Of a stretch of DNA of 64,000 bases, positions 6,847 through 15,463 are shown one piece after another. The DNA comes from Acidobacteriota bacterium (lineage in GTDB: Bacteria > Acidobacteriota > Thermoanaerobaculia > UBA5066). The stretch is from positions 62,001 to 126,000 of the forward strand of contig JAKOVQ010000047.1 in NCBI GenBank assembly GCA_029781975.1. Reading direction: 5' to 3'. The notes below the pieces were generated by a model. That model saw only the letters and a list, made by a program, of their open reading frames with translations. It was not told where the DNA came from and did not search any database. The position numbers and the translations under genes are program-made. Each line of letters starts with the position of its first letter. Positions within the stretch are counted from its first letter, which is position 1.

Positions 6847-9561
6847 TCAGCCCGCGGGCGCCAGCCTCTCCCGGGCGCGCGCCAGCCCCGCTCCGAGGGC
6901 CTCGGCGATCCGCGCCGCGTCCTTCCCCCCCGCCTGGGCGAGGTCCGCCTTGCCGCCCCCCCGCCCCCCGACGATCGGTGCCATCGCCTTCGCCAGCTCG
7001 TCCGCGGAGACGCGGGCCGTCAGGTCCGGCGTCACCGCCGCGAGGAGGGTCACCTTTCCCTCGGAGGAGGTCCCGAGGAGGACGACACCCGACCCGAGCT
7101 TCCCCCGGAACGTGTCGGCCAGGTTCCGGAGCTCGTTCATCGGAAGCGCGGGGACCTCGCGGACGAGGACCTTCGTCCCCCCGACGTCGGTCACGTCCGC
7201 CTCCCCGTCGGCCCTGGCGCCGGAGCCCCCCTCGACCGCGAGCGCCACCTTCAGCCGCGCGATCTCCTTCTCCTGCTCCCGCAGGCGCTGGGTCAGCTCC
7301 CGAAGCTTGACCGGCAGCTCCTCGGCCGCGGCCTGCACCGTCTCGGAGAGCTCGGCCAGGAGCTGCTCGTCCCGCCCGAGCCGCTCGACCGCGTTGAGCG
7401 ACGTGACGGCCTCGATCCGGCGGACACCGGCGGCCAGCCCGCGGTCGGAGAGGATCTTGAACGCGCCGATCTCCCCCGTCCTCCCGACGTGGCAGCCCCC
7501 GCAGAGCTCGGTCGAGAAGCCCGGCACGTCGACGACGCGGACCCTCTCGCCGTACTTCTCGCCGAAGAACATCATCGCCCCGCGGGCGCGGGCCTCGTCC
7601 ATCGACGTGACCTCCTTGGCGACGGGGACGTCGCGGAGGACCTCCTCGTTCACGAGGCGCTCGATGGCGGCGAGGTCGGCGGCCGAGGGGACGTGCGAGA
7701 CCGCGTAGTCGAACCGGAGGCGGTCGGGAGCGACCAGGGAGCCCATCTGGCGGACTCCCTCGCCCAGGACCTTCCGGAGCGCGGCGTGGAGGAGGTGGGT
7801 CCCCGTGTGATTCGCCTGCGTCCTCCGCCGGGTCCACTCGGCGACCTCGAGGGCGACCGAGCCGCCGGCCACGAGGGTTCCCTCCTCGACGCGGACGCGG
7901 TGCTGGACGAAGCGGCCGTTGATCCCCTTGTGGGCCGAGAGGACCTCGGCCCGCCCCCCCGGCCAGGCGAGGGAGCCGACGTCGGAGACCTGCCCGCCCC
8001 CTTCGGGGTAGAAGACGGTCCGGTCGAGGACGGCCAGCCCTTCCGCACCCCTTCCCAGCCGCGCGGCCGGGCCCTCGGCGGTGCCGGCCGGCGTGACCTC
8101 GAAGAGGGCGAGGACGCGCGCGCCCTCGAGCCTCACGAAGTCGTCCTCGGGGTAGCCGCGGAACTCCGTCTCCCACGACGGGTCGACCCTGTCCAGCGGG
8201 AGGAGCGCTTCCCCCGCCTCGAACTTCGACCCGGCCTTCGACCGGGTCCGCGCCTCTTCCAGCTCCCTCTCGAACCCGGCCCGGTCGACCTTCACCCCCT
8301 CGTCGAGGGCCAGCTCCTCGATCAGCTCGAGCGGGATCCCGTGCGTGTCGTAGAAGCGGAAGACCGTCTCGCCCGAGAGGGCCTCCTCCCCCTTCCGCCG
8401 GAGGTCGCTGATCGCCTCGCCGACGCGGTCGGCGCCCGCGGACATCGTCCGGGCGAAGCGGGCCTCCTCGTCGCGGAGGACGCGCGCGATGCTTCCCCCC
8501 TCCCCGGCGGTCGCCGGGTCGAAGTAGATCCCTTCGAAGACCGCCAGGACGGGCGGGACGAGCTCGTGGAGGAACGGGCGGTCGATCCCGAGGCCCAGGC
8601 GGCGCCCGTACCGGAGCGCCCTCCGGAGGATCCGGCGGAGGACGTAGCCGCGCCCCTCGTTCGACGGGAGGACGCCGTCCGAGATGAGCATCGTGGCGGC
8701 GCGGACGTGGTCGGCGACGACGCGGAACGGGGCGTCGGCCTCGGCCATCCCTCCGGCGAAGCCCTTCCCCGAGAGCTCCGAGATCCGCGCCAGGATCGGC
8801 GCGAAGAGGTCCGTGTCGAAGTTGTTGTTCTTCCCCTGGAGGATCGCCGTGATCCGCTCGAGCCCCGCCCCCGTGTCGACGGACGGCTTGGGGAGCGGCG
8901 TCAGCTTCCCCTCGCCGTCGCGCTCGAACTGCATGAAGACGAGGTTCCAGATCTCCATCACCCGGTCCCCGGCGCCGTTCGGGAGGGCGTCGCCCGGCAC
9001 GGAGGGTCCCTGGTCGTAGTGGAGCTCGGAGCAGGGGCCGCAGGGTCCGGTGTCGCCCATCGCCCAGAAGTTGTCCTTCTCGCCGAACCTCAGGATCCGC
9101 TCCTTCGGGAGGTAGCGCTCCCAGAGCGCCGCCGCCTCGTCGTCGTCGCGGTAGACGGTCGCGAAGAGGCGGGACGGGTCGAGGCCGTACCACGCCGGAG
9201 ACGTCACCAGCTCCCAGGCGAAGGCGATCGCGTCCGTCTTGAAGTAGTCGCCGAAGGAGAAGTTCCCGAGCATCTCGAAGAAGGTCTGGTGCCGGGCCGT
9301 GTAGCCGACGTTGTCGAGGTCGTTGTGCTTCCCGCCGGCCCTCACGCACTTCTGCGCCGACGCCGCCCGGGAGTAGGGCCGCGCCTCGCGCCCGAGGAAG
9401 ACGTCCTTGAACTGGTTCATCCCGGCGTTCGTGAAGAGGAGCGTGGGGTCCTCGGCCGGGACGAGCGACGAGGAGGCCACGCGCTGGTGGCCCTTCGACT
9501 CGAAGTAGGACAGGAACGTCTCGCGGACCCTCTGGGAGGTCCAGTCAGCCTTCGTCTTCAT
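6847..9561 (-). CDS. alaS: Alanine--tRNA ligase
   Basis: A 904-residue class II aminoacyl-tRNA synthetase with editing function. The N-terminal catalytic domain shows the SYFESKGH and LFTNAGMNQFKD segments and an HQTFFEMLGNFSFGDY motif. The editing domain has HTGTHLLHAAL near residue 583 and CGGCH near 685, which are the zinc-binding residues. A C-terminal DHHA1 region (GGRGGGKADLAQAGG) follows a coiled coil. Length is typical. The start overlaps the end of recX by 17 nt. Confidence 0.97.
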   Translation of the reverse strand: MKTKADWTSQRVRETFLSYFESKGHQRVASSSLVPAEDPTLLFTNAGMNQFKDVFLGREARPYSRAASAQKCVRAGGKHNDLDNVGYTARHQTFFEMLGNFSFGDYFKTDAIAFAWELVTSPAWYGLDPSRLFATVYRDDDEAAALWERYLPKERILRFGEKDNFWAMGDTGPCGPCSELHYDQGPSVPGDALPNGAGDRVMEIWNLVFMQFERDGEGKLTPLPKPSVDTGAGLERITAILQGKNNNFDTDLFAPILARISELSGKGFAGGMAEADAPFRVVADHVRAATMLISDGVLPSNEGRGYVLRRILRRALRYGRRLGLGIDRPFLHELVPPVLAVFEGIYFDPATAGEGGSIARVLRDEEARFARTMSAGADRVGEAISDLRRKGEEALSGETVFRFYDTHGIPLELIEELALDEGVKVDRAGFERELEEARTRSKAGSKFEAGEALLPLDRVDPSWETEFRGYPEDDFVRLEGARVLALFEVTPAGTAEGPAARLGRGAEGLAVLDRTVFYPEGGGQVSDVGSLAWPGGRAEVLSAHKGINGRFVQHRVRVEEGTLVAGGSVALEVAEWTRRRTQANHTGTHLLHAALRKVLGEGVRQMGSLVAPDRLRFDYAVSHVPSAADLAAIERLVNEEVLRDVPVAKEVTSMDEARARGAMMFFGEKYGERVRVVDVPGFSTELCGGCHVGRTGEIGAFKILSDRGLAAGVRRIEAVTSLNAVERLGRDEQLLAELSETVQAAAEELPVKLRELTQRLREQEKEIARLKVALAVEGGSGARADGEADVTDVGGTKVLVREVPALPMNELRNLADTFRGKLGSGVVLLGTSSEGKVTLLAAVTPDLTARVSADELAKAMAPIVGGRGGGKADLAQAGGKDAARIAEALGAGLARARERLAPAG

Positions 9562-10039
9562 CTGCGGATTCGCCTTCCTTCCGGAGAGCCTCGAGGACGG
9601 CCCCGGGCGCGAAGCCCCGCCGGACGAGGTGGGCGAAGAGTTTCTTCGACCTCTCCGGCCCCGTCAAACCGGGAGGGAGCCTCCCCGCCCGCTTCCGGAG
9701 GGCCTCCTCGAGGGCCGCGCGCTCCTCGGCCGGGTCGAGCCCGGCGAGGGCCCGCGCGGCCGCCTCCGGGTCGACCCCGCGCGCCGCCAGCGACGCCGCC
9801 ACGCGCCGTCGGCCCCGGCCGCGGGCCGCCTCGCTCCGGACCAGCGCCTCGGCCGCCGCCCCGTCGTCGACCAGGCCGATCTCCGCCAGCCCGTCGAGCG
9901 TCGTCGCGATCTCCCCCTTCCCGAAGCCGCGGCGGCCGAGCTTTCGCTCGAGCTCCCGGCGGGCGTGCGTCCGGAGCGCCAGGAGGGCGAGGGCCGCCTC
10001 CCGGCACGACGGCGGGGGGCCGCCCGGGCGCCGGGGCAC
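9545..10039 (-). CDS. recX: Regulatory protein RecX
   Basis: A 164-residue, Arg/Ala-rich helical protein with the RecX three-helix repeats (ALALLALRTHARRELERKL; DDGAAAEALVRSEAARGRGRRRVAASL; ARKR-type C-terminal repeat FAHLVRRGFAPGAVLEAL). RecX modulates RecA filament activity. The start is GTG 10039. It is the first gene of a recX-alaS unit. In many bacteria the order is recA-recX-alaS, but here the gene upstream is pilT and no recA is in the window. Confidence 0.85.
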   Translation of the reverse strand: MPRRPGGPPPSCREAALALLALRTHARRELERKLGRRGFGKGEIATTLDGLAEIGLVDDGAAAEALVRSEAARGRGRRRVAASLAARGVDPEAAARALAGLDPAEERAALEEALRKRAGRLPPGLTGPERSKKLFAHLVRRGFAPGAVLEALRKEGESADEDEG

Positions 10040-10058
10040 CGGTCAGCCCCCGGAAAGC

Positions 10059-10086
10059 CGACGCCCCCCGCTCGGGGGGGGCGTCG
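10059..10086 (-). terminator. Hairpin terminator downstream of pilT
   Basis: An 11-bp perfect stem (10059-10069 with 10076-10086) and a 6-nt loop lie between the pilT stop and the recX start. On the minus strand it is followed only by a short CTTT, so the T-tract is weak. Confidence 0.6.
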
Positions 10087-10113
10087 CGCGGCCGGGGCGG
10101 CGCCGGCCGGTCG

Positions 10114-11289
10114 TCAGCCCTGGTTCGAGAAGTCGAACGGCGACTCCTCCTGGAGCGGGTTGAGCTGGTCCGGCGTCGTGAGGGCGGCGTCCATGTCCTC
10201 CTGGGCGATGTCGGACGTGGAGTGGATCCCCTGGATCCGGAGCTTGAACTCGTTGGGGTTCGACGCCCGGCGGATCGCCTCCTCCAGCGTGATGAGCCCG
10301 GTCCGGTAGAGCTGGAAGAGCGACTGGTCGAAGGTCTGCATGCCGTACTGCGACGTGCCGGCCTTGATGGCGTCGAGGATGTACTTGGTCTTCTCCTTGT
10401 TCTCGATGCAGTCGCGGATGTAGTTCGTCGCGATCATCACCTCGACCGCCGGCACGCGGCCGAGGCCGTCCGCGCGCGGGAGGAGGCGCATCGACACGAC
10501 GGCCTTGAGCACGGCCGAGAGCTGGAGGCGGACCTGCTTCTGCTGGTGGGGCGGGAAGACCGAGATGACGCGGTTGACCGTCTCCGTCGCGTCCATCGTG
10601 TGCAGGGTGGAGAGGACGAGGTGGCCCGTCTCGGCGGCGACGAGCGCCGTCTCGACCGTCTCGAAGTCGCGCATCTCGCCCACGAGGATGACGTCGGGGT
10701 CCTGGCGGAGGGCGGCCCTCAGCGCCGAGGCGAAGGAGCGCGTGTCGACCTCCAGCTCGCGCTGGTTGACGATCGACTTCTTGTCCCGGTGGAGGAACTC
10801 GACCGGGTCCTCGACCGTCATGATGTGCTCGGCGCGGGTCGCGTTGATGTAGTCGATCATCGCGGCGAGCGACGTCGACTTCCCCGAGCCCGTGGTCCCG
10901 GTGACGAGGATCAGGCCGCGCGTCTCCTCGCAGATCTTCTCGATGACGGGCGGCAGGAGGAGATCCTTGACCGTCAGGATGCGCGCCGGGATGACCCGGC
11001 AGACCAGGCCGACCGTCCCCCGCTGCTGGAAGATGTTGCAGCGGAACCGCCCCAGGCCCGGGACCGAGTAGGCGATGTCGATGTCGAGGTTGTTCTTGAA
11101 CTTCTCCTTCTGCCGGGACGACATGATCGAGAACGCCATCGCGATCGTGTCTTCCTGCATCAGGCGCTTGAGGTCGGTGAGCGGAATGAGGTCCCCGTCG
11201 ACGCGGATGATCGGGTGCGCTCCGACCTTGAGGTGAAGGTCCGACGCCTTCCGCTCGACCGCGATCTTGAGCAGGTCGTTGATGTGCAT
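10114..11289 (-). CDS. pilT: Type IV pilus retraction ATPase PilT
   Basis: A 391-residue secretion/retraction ATPase that depolymerises type IV pili for twitching motility. The N-terminal PAS-like domain (MHINDLLKIAVERKASDLHLK) precedes the RecA-like core with Walker A GTTGSGKST (about residue 130), the Walker B region DPDVILVGEMRD and the His box GHLVLSTLHT. The C terminus is about 35 residues longer than in short PilT proteins and acidic/polar. A clear promoter lies upstream and the leader has a GAGAGGAG ribosome-binding site. No other pil genes are in the window; the MglA-type GTPase at 21.3 kb may act in the same motility pathway. Confidence 0.96.
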   Translation of the reverse strand: MHINDLLKIAVERKASDLHLKVGAHPIIRVDGDLIPLTDLKRLMQEDTIAMAFSIMSSRQKEKFKNNLDIDIAYSVPGLGRFRCNIFQQRGTVGLVCRVIPARILTVKDLLLPPVIEKICEETRGLILVTGTTGSGKSTSLAAMIDYINATRAEHIMTVEDPVEFLHRDKKSIVNQRELEVDTRSFASALRAALRQDPDVILVGEMRDFETVETALVAAETGHLVLSTLHTMDATETVNRVISVFPPHQQKQVRLQLSAVLKAVVSMRLLPRADGLGRVPAVEVMIATNYIRDCIENKEKTKYILDAIKAGTSQYGMQTFDQSLFQLYRTGLITLEEAIRRASNPNEFKLRIQGIHSTSDIAQEDMDAALTTPDQLNPLQEESPFDFSNQG

Positions 11290-11336
11290 CCCGAAGGCTC
11301 CTCTCGTCCCGCCCGGACGTCGGTTCGTTCCCGGTC

Positions 11337-11365
11337 AGAATAGGCTCCCCGGGCGACCGGGTCAA
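11337..11365 (-). promoter_or_regulatory. pilT promoter
   Basis: TTGACC (11365-11360), a 17-nt spacer and TATTCT (11342-11337) on the minus strand. The leader to the pilT ATG is about 40 nt. This is one of the best sigma70-type promoters in the window. Confidence 0.75.
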
Positions 11366-11394
11366 CGAATCGAGTCGCGCCGTCGCGCACCCGC

Positions 11395-11400
11395 TAAGAT
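11395..11400 (+). promoter_or_regulatory. Candidate -10 element for mocA-xdhC
   Basis: TAAGAT on the plus strand in the divergent pilT/mocA region, about 84 nt before the mocA GTG. The -35 position is not convincing. Confidence 0.35.
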
Positions 11401-11484
11401 GCCGCGTCGACGGCGAGGGAGCCTGCGGGAGCGGCGGGGCCGGCCCGCGTCGCGGGTCCCTCCCCGGACGGAAGGAGGGCTCGC

Positions 11485-12078
11485 GTGTCCGTCTCCGCGG
11501 TGATCCTCGCGGCCGGCGCCTCGCGGCGCTTCGGAGGGGCCAAGATGCTCGCGCGCGTCGGCGGCGAGCCGCTCGTCCGGCGCGCCGCCCGCGCGTTCTG
11601 CGAAGGGGGCGCGACCGACGTCGTCGTCGTCGTCGCGCCGGACGCCCCGGACGTCCGCGCCGCGCTCGCCCTCCTCCCGGTCCGCGTCGTCGTCAACCCC
11701 CGGCCGGACGAGGGGATGCTCTCGTCGGCGCGCTCGGGGGTCTCGGCGGTCCCGGCGGGGGCGGCCTGGGTCGCCCTCTGCCCCGCCGACATCCCCGGGA
11801 TCACCCCGGCGATCGTCGCCGACGTCCTCGGCCGCCTCCCCGGACCCGCCGCCGGCTCCGGCCCGCGCGCCGTGGTCCCGCTCGCCGGCGGACGCCGGGG
11901 CCATCCCCTCGTCGCCAGCCTCTCCCTCGCGAGCCGGATCCTCTCGTGGGACGCCTCCCGGCGCCTCTCGGACCTCCTGCGCGAGCCGGACGCGGAGGTG
12001 ACGGAGCTCGACGGCTACGGACCCGAGGTCCTGCGCGACGTCGACACGCCGGCGGACCTGGCGGAGGCCGGAAGATGA
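11485..12078 (+). CDS. MocA-like nucleotidyltransferase (molybdenum cofactor cytidylyl-/guanylyltransferase family)
   Basis: A 197-residue NTP-transferase with the start AVILAAGASRRFGGAKML, the LAAGxSxRxG-x-K nucleotide-binding motif of the MobA/MocA group. The acceptor region CPADIPG and the RGHP segment are also typical of MocA. MocA proteins add CMP to molybdopterin cofactor for xanthine-dehydrogenase-type enzymes. The ATGA overlap with an XdhC-family gene supports a role in maturing a molybdenum hydroxylase, but none is encoded in the window. The start is GTG 11485. Confidence 0.8.
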   Translation: MSVSAVILAAGASRRFGGAKMLARVGGEPLVRRAARAFCEGGATDVVVVVAPDAPDVRAALALLPVRVVVNPRPDEGMLSSARSGVSAVPAGAAWVALCPADIPGITPAIVADVLGRLPGPAAGSGPRAVVPLAGGRRGHPLVASLSLASRILSWDASRRLSDLLREPDAEVTELDGYGPEVLRDVDTPADLAEAGR

Positions 12079-12869
12079 CCCTCGACGTCCTGCGGGAGCT
12101 GTCGTCGCTCCTCGAGGAGTACCCGCGCCTCGTGATGGCGACGATCGTCGCCGCCACCGGCTCGACCCCCCGGGCCACCACCGCCCGGATGCTCGTCCTG
12201 CCGGGGGGGCGGACGCGTGGGACGGTGGGCGGGGGCGCGTTCGAGGCGCTCGTCGTGCGCGAGGGCGAGGACCTCCTCGCGAGCGGCAGCTCGCCCCGCC
12301 TGAAGGAGTTCTCGTTCGCCCCGACCGGCCCCGACAGCTTCGGCGGCGTCTGCGGGGGGCGGGCGACCGTCTTCCTCGAGGTGGTGGAGCGCCCGCCGCG
12401 CCTCCTCGTCGTCGGCGCGGGACACTGCGGGCGGGCCCTCGCGCGCGCCGCGGCGTTCTCGGGCTACGACGTCACGGTGGCGGACGACCGGGAGGAGCTC
12501 CTCGACGGGACGCAGTTCCCCCCCTCGGTCCGCCTCGTCCGGACCGCTCCCGACTACTCGGACGTGCCGCTCCCCCGCCCGGAGGACGCGGTCGCGCTCG
12601 TCTCCCGCTCGCACGAGGTCGACGCGCTCGCGCTCCGGCGCCTGCGGGGACGGCCGGCGGCCTGGGTCGGGATGATAGGGAGCCACGCCAAGCGCAAGGC
12701 CCTCCTCGACGGGCTCCGGGCCGACGGGACCCCGGAAGCGGAGCTCGACGCGATCCGCTGCCCGATCGGCCTCGACATCGGCGCCGAGACGCCCGAGGAG
12801 ATCGCGATCGCGATCCTCGCGGAGCTCGTCGCGCGGCGGCGCGGGGCGCCGGGAACGCTCAAGCGCTGA
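12075..12869 (+). CDS. XdhC/CoxF-family molybdoenzyme maturation factor
   Basis: A 264-residue protein with an N-terminal XdhC_CoxI domain (VMATIVAATGSTPRATTARMLV, GTVGGGAFEA, FGGVCGG) and a C-terminal Rossmann domain (LLVVGAGHCGRALARAAAF, then WVGMIGSHAKRKAL and CPIGLDIGAETPEEIAIAILAEL). XdhC proteins bind molybdenum cofactor and help insert its sulfurated form into xanthine dehydrogenase or CO dehydrogenase. It is translationally coupled to mocA. The target enzyme must lie outside the window. Confidence 0.92.
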   Translation: MTLDVLRELSSLLEEYPRLVMATIVAATGSTPRATTARMLVLPGGRTRGTVGGGAFEALVVREGEDLLASGSSPRLKEFSFAPTGPDSFGGVCGGRATVFLEVVERPPRLLVVGAGHCGRALARAAAFSGYDVTVADDREELLDGTQFPPSVRLVRTAPDYSDVPLPRPEDAVALVSRSHEVDALALRRLRGRPAAWVGMIGSHAKRKALLDGLRADGTPEAELDAIRCPIGLDIGAETPEEIAIAILAELVARRRGAPGTLKR

Positions 12870-12910
12870 AGCCGGGCGCCGCCGGTCCCGCGGACCGCCG
12901 GCACCCGGCT
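12870..12910. terminator. Bidirectional hairpin between xdhC and ilvE
   Basis: A long GC-rich imperfect inverted repeat (arms about 12870-12888 and 12892-12910, 3-nt loop) sits between the two convergent genes. It has no T-tract but is well placed to terminate both. Confidence 0.55.
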
Positions 12911-12932
12911 CGCTCGCCCGGGGCCCCCGGCG

Positions 12933-13871
12933 CTACGCCGGGACGGCGGCGCCGACCGGGGTCATCCAGCCGTGGCGGTCCGGGACGCGTCCCTCGACGA
13001 TCTCGAAGAAGGCGCCCTGCAGCTTCTCCGTCATCGGGCCGCGCCGGCCGGCCCCCACCTGGATCCGGTCGATCGACCGGACGGGGGTGACCTCGGCGGC
13101 CGTCCCCGTGAAGAAGACCTCGTCGGCGGCGTAGAGCATCTCCCGCGGGAGGACCCGCTCCTCCACGTCGAGGCCGAGGTCGCGGGCGAGCTGGACGACC
13201 GTCATCCGCGTGATGCCGGGGAGCGTCGACGAGGCGAGCGGGGGCGTGTGGAGGCGCCCCTTCCAGACGACGAAGAGGTTCTCGCCCGACCCCTCGGAGA
13301 CGCGGCCCGTGTCGTCGAGAGCGATCCCCTCGTCGTACCCGTTGACGATCGCCTCCATCTTGATGAGCTGGCTGTTCGCGTAGTTGGCCGTCGCCTTCGC
13401 CATCGCCGGCATCGTGTTCGCGGCGATCCGCGTCCACGACGAGAAGCAGACGTCGACGCCCTCCTCCAGGGCCTTGGCGCCGAGGTACTTCCCCCAGGGG
13501 TAGCAGCCGATCACGACGTCGATGGGATTCGGGAAGGGATTCACGCCGAGCGAGCCGAACCCGCGGTAGGCGAGCGGCCGGATGTAGCAGGCGCGGAACC
13601 CGTTCGCGCGGATCGTCGCGAGCGTCGCCTGCTTCAGCTCGTCCGGGCCGAAGGGGAGCTGCATCCGGTAGATCTTCGCGGACCAGACGAGCCGGTCGAG
13701 GTGCTCGTCCAGCCGGAACACCTCGGGACCACGGGCGGTGTCGTAGCACCGGATCCCCTCGAAGACGCCCGAGCCGTAGTGGAGGGCGTGAGTGAAGACG
13801 TGGACCTTCGCGTCCGCGAAGTCCACGAGCTTCCCGTTCATCCAGACCTTTTTCACATCCTCGAAGGCCAT
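12933..13871 (-). CDS. ilvE: Branched-chain amino acid aminotransferase
   Basis: A 312-residue fold-type IV PLP enzyme that transaminates Ile, Leu and Val with 2-oxoglutarate. Typical segments are VWMNGKLVDFADAKVHVFTHALHYGSGVFEGIRCY, the Lys-containing ANYANSQLIKMEA region and EGSGENLFVV. A strong GGAGGAGG site precedes ATG 13871. It begins 21 nt after the rsmE stop and may be co-transcribed with the heat-shock operon, although a TAGGAT hexamer at 13895-13890 could supply a separate start. Confidence 0.95.
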   Translation of the reverse strand: MAFEDVKKVWMNGKLVDFADAKVHVFTHALHYGSGVFEGIRCYDTARGPEVFRLDEHLDRLVWSAKIYRMQLPFGPDELKQATLATIRANGFRACYIRPLAYRGFGSLGVNPFPNPIDVVIGCYPWGKYLGAKALEEGVDVCFSSWTRIAANTMPAMAKATANYANSQLIKMEAIVNGYDEGIALDDTGRVSEGSGENLFVVWKGRLHTPPLASSTLPGITRMTVVQLARDLGLDVEERVLPREMLYAADEVFFTGTAAEVTPVRSIDRIQVGAGRRGPMTEKLQGAFFEIVEGRVPDRHGWMTPVGAAVPA

Positions 13872-13892
13872 GGACTCCTCCTCCCGGCGATC

Positions 13893-14657
13893 CTAGCCCA
13901 TCTCCGCCGCCCCTCGCGTCCCCGGCTCCTCGACCCCGACCAGGAGGGCGAGCGCCGCGACCGCCGCCGTCTCGAGGCGCAGGATTCGAGGCCCGAGACC
14001 GAATCTCACGGATCCCGCGGCGTCGAGGAGGGCGGCGTCCGCGGGGGAGAAGCCCCCCTCCGGGCCGATCGCGATCGACGCGGGCCCCGAGAGGAGCGGT
14101 CCGGCAGGCGCGGGCGCCCCCGGCCACGCGACGGCGAGGGTCCCGTGGAGCGCCCGGAGCGCGTCGTGAAGCGGCACGGGGCCCGCGACCGCGGGGAGGA
14201 CGCTCCGGTCGCACTGCTTCACCGCCTCGGCGGCGATCCGGCGGAGGCGCTCGACGCGGGAGCTCAGGAGCGCCACGTGCGCCCGCTGCGAGCGCTCGAG
14301 GACGACCAGGACGAACGCGGCCGCACCGCACTCGGTCCCCTTCTCGACGGCCCACTCCACCCGGGCCGGCTCGGCGCACGGCAGGAGGAGACGGATGGCG
14401 CGCGACGGCTCGCCGCGGGAGGGAAGGAGCGCCGAGACGGTCACCGCGCGACCGCCTTGCTCCAGGGCTCCCGCTGCCCGGCCTCCGGCGCCGTCGAGGA
14501 GGACCACCGCGTCTCCCTTCCGCAGGCGCCTCGAGCGGACGTGAGCGGCCTCGTCGGCGGGAAGCTCGACGGTCGCGCCGGGGGCGAGGAGGGCCCCGGC
14601 GACCAGGAGACGGGGCGGGGAGGGCGTCAGCCCCGCGTCGACCGGCTCGCCAGCCAC
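13893..14657 (-). CDS. rsmE: 16S rRNA (uracil1498-N3)-methyltransferase
   Basis: A 254-residue SPOUT-class methyltransferase that makes m3U1498 in 16S rRNA. It shows the PUA-like N-terminal domain (ADEAAHVRSRRLRKGDAVVLLDG), the EKGTECG and QCDRSVLP segments and the knot motif IGPEGGFS followed by LGPRILRLETAAVAAL. GTG 14657 is chosen because GGAG lies 5 nt upstream and the protein then has normal length. It overlaps prmA by 31 nt. The fourth frame position after dnaJ-prmA is the usual order. Confidence 0.9.
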   Translation of the reverse strand: MAGEPVDAGLTPSPPRLLVAGALLAPGATVELPADEAAHVRSRRLRKGDAVVLLDGAGGRAAGALEQGGRAVTVSALLPSRGEPSRAIRLLLPCAEPARVEWAVEKGTECGAAAFVLVVLERSQRAHVALLSSRVERLRRIAAEAVKQCDRSVLPAVAGPVPLHDALRALHGTLAVAWPGAPAPAGPLLSGPASIAIGPEGGFSPADAALLDAAGSVRFGLGPRILRLETAAVAALALLVGVEEPGTRGAAEMG

Positions 14658-15463
14658 TCCCCCTCCGACGCGAGCTCCACGGGCCGGAACCCGTGCGCCC
14701 GGAGGACGCCGAGGAACTCCTCCTCCCGGGCTGCGAGCTGTCCCGACGTCACCAGCTCCCCTGCCGGCGCGACCAGCCGAGCGAGGCCCGGCAGGAGCGG
14801 GACGACCTCCTCCTGCAGCATGTTCGCCACGACCAGGTCGAACCGGGCCGCCGCGCCGAGCGCCTCGACCGGGCCGGCGAGGAACGCGGCGCCGGCGACC
14901 CCGTTCCTGCGAGCGTTCGCGCGCGCCGCGAAGGGAGCGTCGACGTCGATGTCGAGCCCCGCGGCCCACGAGGCTCCCCGGACCCGCGCCGCGAGGGCGA
15001 GGGTCCCGGCGCCGCACCCGACGTCGAGGACGCGCCTCCCCGCCGCCACCTCCGGCCGGAGGAGGCGGAGGGCGAGGCGGGTCGACTCGTGCGAGCCGGT
15101 CCCGAACGCGCGCTCGGCCGGCAGGTGGAGGCGTCGCCGAGAGCCTGCCGCCGTCGCGAGCGGCCCGTCGTGCGGGTCGAGGAGGAGCTCGCCGACGGCC
15201 ACCGCCCTGCGGAGCGCGGCGGATTCGGCGATCCAGTCGCGCGGCGGCTCCAGGAGCTCGGCCTCCACCGGGAGCCCCGCGGAGGCGAGGGCGTCCCGGG
15301 CCGTCGCCGCGTCGTCCGGGGAGACCCAGACGTGGAGCCGCCCGCCCGGCGCCTCCACCCAGGAGGCCGTCAGCGCGTCGAGCGCCTCTTCGAGCCGCTC
15401 GTCCCCTCCCGCGCCGGGAGGGACGACGACGGTGAGGCGGACCGCGCCGGCGGCCCCGCTCAC
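14627..15463 (-). CDS. prmA: Ribosomal protein L11 methyltransferase
   Basis: A 278-residue SAM-dependent methyltransferase. The C-terminal catalytic domain has FGTGSHESTRLALR, the AdoMet site VLDVGCGAGTLALA and VVANMLQEEVVPLLP. The N-terminal substrate-binding domain is present but poorly conserved. GTG 15463 overlaps the dnaJ stop (GTGA). PrmA methylates ribosomal protein L11 and commonly follows dnaJ in heat-shock operons. Confidence 0.93.
   Translation of the reverse strand: MSGAAGAVRLTVVVPPGAGGDERLEEALDALTASWVEAPGGRLHVWVSPDDAATARDALASAGLPVEAELLEPPRDWIAESAALRRAVAVGELLLDPHDGPLATAAGSRRRLHLPAERAFGTGSHESTRLALRLLRPEVAAGRRVLDVGCGAGTLALAARVRGASWAAGLDIDVDAPFAARANARRNGVAGAAFLAGPVEALGAAARFDLVVANMLQEEVVPLLPGLARLVAPAGELVTSGQLAAREEEFLGVLRAHGFRPVELASEGEWLASRSTRG

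Noticed and set aside
9545-10039. Loss of recA next to recX as a possible gene decay.
   Set aside because: recX is intact and recA may simply lie elsewhere; relocation of recA is common.
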